A stretch of 64,000 nt of DNA from Burkholderiales bacterium (GTDB lineage Bacteria; Pseudomonadota; Gammaproteobacteria; Burkholderiales; WYBJ01), in the NCBI GenBank assembly GCA_022841915.1, contig JALHQN010000006.1:248001-312000 (forward strand), read 5' to 3'. Both the position numbers and the translations under genes were made by a program. Under the pieces are notes generated by a model. That model was not told the DNA's origin and ran no database searches. It worked only from the letters and a program-made list of their open reading frames with translations. The first letter of the stretch is position 1. Each line of letters begins with the position of its first letter. Positions 62,341 to 64,000 of this stretch are shown here, in pieces.

Positions 62341-63333
62341 TTAATCCACCTTGGCCCCCGAGGCCTTGACCGCGGCACCCCATTTTCCGATCTCTGACCT
62401 GATGAAGGCTGCGAGTTCCTCGGGTGTGGAAGGCTCGGGAACAGAGCCCTCGGCCAGCAGGCGTTGTTGCACCTCAGGCGCCTGCAATGCGCGCAATAGT
62501 CCCGCACGCAACTTGTCGATTACCGGCCGCGGCGTGCCGGCCGGTGCCACCATGCAATACCAGGATGTCACGTCAAAGTCCTTCACGCCCGACTCCATCA
62601 TGGTCGGGGTATCGGGCAAGGCTGGCGAGCGCATCGCGCTCGATACAGCGATCGGCCGCAGACGGCCAGACTTGATATGTGCGTTGAACGTCGCGACCGA
62701 TCCAATCGCCATGTCGACCTCACCCGACAAGACCGCGGCCGTCGAAAGCCCTGAGGTTCGGAACGGGATGTGCGTCATCTCGATTCCGACCGCAACCTTG
62801 AAAAGTTCCATGCTCAGGTGTCCGGTGGTACCGCTTCCACCCGATCCGTAGTTGAGTTTGCCCGGTTGCGCCTTCGCCAGCATGACCAACTCACGAACAT
62901 GACGCGCGGGCACCGACGGATGGACCAGGAGCACTTGTGGCACCTTGATGATCATCGAAACCGGCGCAAAATCCTGCGCCGGGTTGTACGGTAAGCGGCC
63001 AGCGTAGAGCGCGACATTGATTGCAAGTGGCGAGGCAATCCCCAGCAGCACCGTATAGCCGTCGGGCGGAGCCTTGGCGACGAGCGCACTTCCGACATTG
63101 CCACCAGCCCAGGCCCGATTGTCGATAAGGACGGGCTGACCGAGCGTCTTTCCGAGCTCGTTACCGACGATACGGGCGACCACGTCGGGACCACCGCCTG
63201 GAGCAAACGGCACGATCCAGCGTATCGGTTTCGTCGGGTACTCCTGAGATTGCGACGTGCCCCATGCGAGCAACGCAAGCGTGGCAGCCGCGAGGCGTGC
63301 CTTGTGTACTACCGAACTCGAGGGCTTGTTCAT
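62341..63333 (-). CDS. Bug/TctC-family periplasmic solute-binding protein
   Basis: A 330-residue Bug protein, with GGAGGAG before its ATG. The signal peptide is MNKPSSSVVHKARLAAATLALLAWGTSQSQ, then YPTKPIRWIVPFAPGGGPDVVAR, VLIDNRAWAGGNVG and PPDGYTVLL. Here GGGPD takes the place of GGGTD, and RAWAGG differs from the common RxGAGG. It is convergent to the Bug gene at 61191. The downstream stop is followed by a short gap. Confidence 0.95.
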   Translation of the reverse strand: MNKPSSSVVHKARLAAATLALLAWGTSQSQEYPTKPIRWIVPFAPGGGPDVVARIVGNELGKTLGQPVLIDNRAWAGGNVGSALVAKAPPDGYTVLLGIASPLAINVALYAGRLPYNPAQDFAPVSMIIKVPQVLLVHPSVPARHVRELVMLAKAQPGKLNYGSGGSGTTGHLSMELFKVAVGIEMTHIPFRTSGLSTAAVLSGEVDMAIGSVATFNAHIKSGRLRPIAVSSAMRSPALPDTPTMMESGVKDFDVTSWYCMVAPAGTPRPVIDKLRAGLLRALQAPEVQQRLLAEGSVPEPSTPEELAAFIRSEIGKWGAAVKASGAKVD

Positions 63334-63801
63334 CAGATTCTCCTCCGCGTGGCAGCCAGCCTATGGAATCGATGCGTCGCGCAGCGCGACGGCACTAGAG
63401 CACTCACCTCCTCTCAGCCGAATGAAGTGCTTGTCCAAGCCAGACAAAGGATGCAGAGCCGCCCAAGGGCGTCGGGCACATGTGACTCGACACCGCCTCT
63501 TGATCCGGATCGGCTGAGCCCTAACGAGAGAGCACGGTCACAATGTCCAAACAGATATTCCACTTCACTATGCGCGCACCGACTTTGAGCGCGTGGTCTG
63601 GCAGATGCGGACGCAACAAGCCACGATGGACTTTCCCTGCTGGCGCCAGCGGGTGCGATGCTGGGCTGCTTGCTGAGCCACGCCTACTCGCTACACCATG
63701 CATCATCGCTGGGCGCGCAAATCTGTGCATCGATCGAAGTTGCATAGACGAGCACGACTCCTATAACAGATACGAAAGAATGGCGTCGCCGCCTACCCGC
63801 A
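63334..63801. other. Gene-free stretch before the carboxylase gene end
   Basis: About 470 bp with frames on both strands but no recognisable gene. It is bounded on the right by the end of a minus-strand carboxylase subunit gene. Confidence 0.5.
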
Positions 63802-64000
63802 CTACGGCCGCATCCCGAACGCCGACGGCCCCGGAGTCAACAACGGCTGGGCAAGCTGCGCGAACTCGCACAACAGCTTGCGAGTGTCGCGGGGATCGAT
63901 GATCTCCTCGACCCAAAAAGTCTCCGCCGAGCGATACGGCGATCGCAGCTGATTGAGACGGCGCTCTATTTCGGAGAGCTTGGCTTGCGGATCGGGCGCT
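63802..64000 (-). CDS. Acyl-CoA carboxylase carboxyltransferase subunit (C-terminal fragment)
   Basis: The window ends inside this gene, which reads on the minus strand and stops with TAG at 63802-63804. The last 65 residues include KLSEIERRLNQLRSPYRSAETFWVEEIIDPRDTRKLLCEFAQLAQPLL. The segment EEIIDPRDTRKLL is typical of the C-terminus of biotin-dependent carboxyltransferases (acetyl-, propionyl-, methylcrotonyl- or geranyl-CoA carboxylases). The full length and substrate cannot be seen. An acyl-CoA carboxylase would fit the CoA-dependent catabolism encoded here. Confidence 0.88.
   Translation of the reverse strand, partial: APDPQAKLSEIERRLNQLRSPYRSAETFWVEEIIDPRDTRKLLCEFAQLAQPLLTPGPSAFGMRP

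Noticed and set aside
1-64000. CRISPR arrays, tRNA, rRNA or large tandem repeats
   Set aside because: No regularly spaced direct repeats, and no tRNA or rRNA-like sequence was noticed on reading. This is not an exhaustive computation.

Overview
The window is a 64 kb stretch of GC-rich bacterial chromosome. It is packed with CoA-dependent catabolic genes: 6 family III CoA-transferases/racemases, 6 short-chain dehydrogenases (SDRs), 4 crotonases and 3 acyl-CoA dehydrogenases. It also has 13 intact Bug/TctC periplasmic binding proteins. This mix is typical of Burkholderiales (Alcaligenaceae or Comamonadaceae type). No rRNA, tRNA or CRISPR array was seen. The organism assignment is inferred from gene families only.

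Layout. 1-6408 (minus): an old-yellow-enzyme oxidoreductase, a LeuC/LeuD-type hydratase pair, a 4,5-dihydroxyphthalate decarboxylase-like protein, a Bug protein and an MmgE/PrpD protein (cut by the window edge). 6541-7965: a DD35E insertion sequence. 8274-17661 (minus): VOC protein, CoA-transferase preceded by an internally deleted Bug gene, then crotonase, CoA-transferase, two overlapping acyl-CoA dehydrogenases, an alpha-methylacyl-CoA racemase and an IclR regulator. 18341-24130 (plus): MaoC-like hydratase, CoA-transferase, FadH-type dienoyl-CoA reductase, BadI-type ring-cleaving hydrolase and a quinone reductase-like MDR protein, followed by a Bug gene. 25620-27320 (minus): a UGSC-family selenoprotein, read through an in-frame UGA, and an unrecognised partner. 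27504-40536: acyl-CoA dehydrogenase, crotonases, Bug proteins, PrpD, a flavoprotein, EthD-like proteins, a BadH-type SDR, a TetR regulator and a CoA-transferase, ending at an IS5-type element (40542-41715). 42012-64000: gene-sparser, mostly Bug proteins and SDRs, with an Ldh-type dehydrogenase, a CapA-like protein, a CoA-transferase and the C-terminus of an acyl-CoA carboxylase subunit.

How it fits together. Bug proteins would capture organic acids in the periplasm, and CoA-transferases would activate them. Acyl-CoA dehydrogenases, hydratases and SDRs would carry out ring or chain beta-oxidation. BadH- and BadI-like enzymes are the last two steps of alicyclic (cyclohexanecarboxylate-type) ring opening, so the block may degrade an alicyclic or branched acid; the actual substrate cannot be read from sequence.

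Regulation. Two operator families were found by eye. A 23-bp triple half-site (GTTY-N8-GAAC-N3-RTTC) lies upstream of four minus-strand units, including the iclR gene. A 17-bp site (WTKAACVRCCWTTCAAT) lies in all three divergent intergenic regions of the 27-40 kb block that contains the tetR gene. These two regulons and the selenoprotein are the most interesting content.
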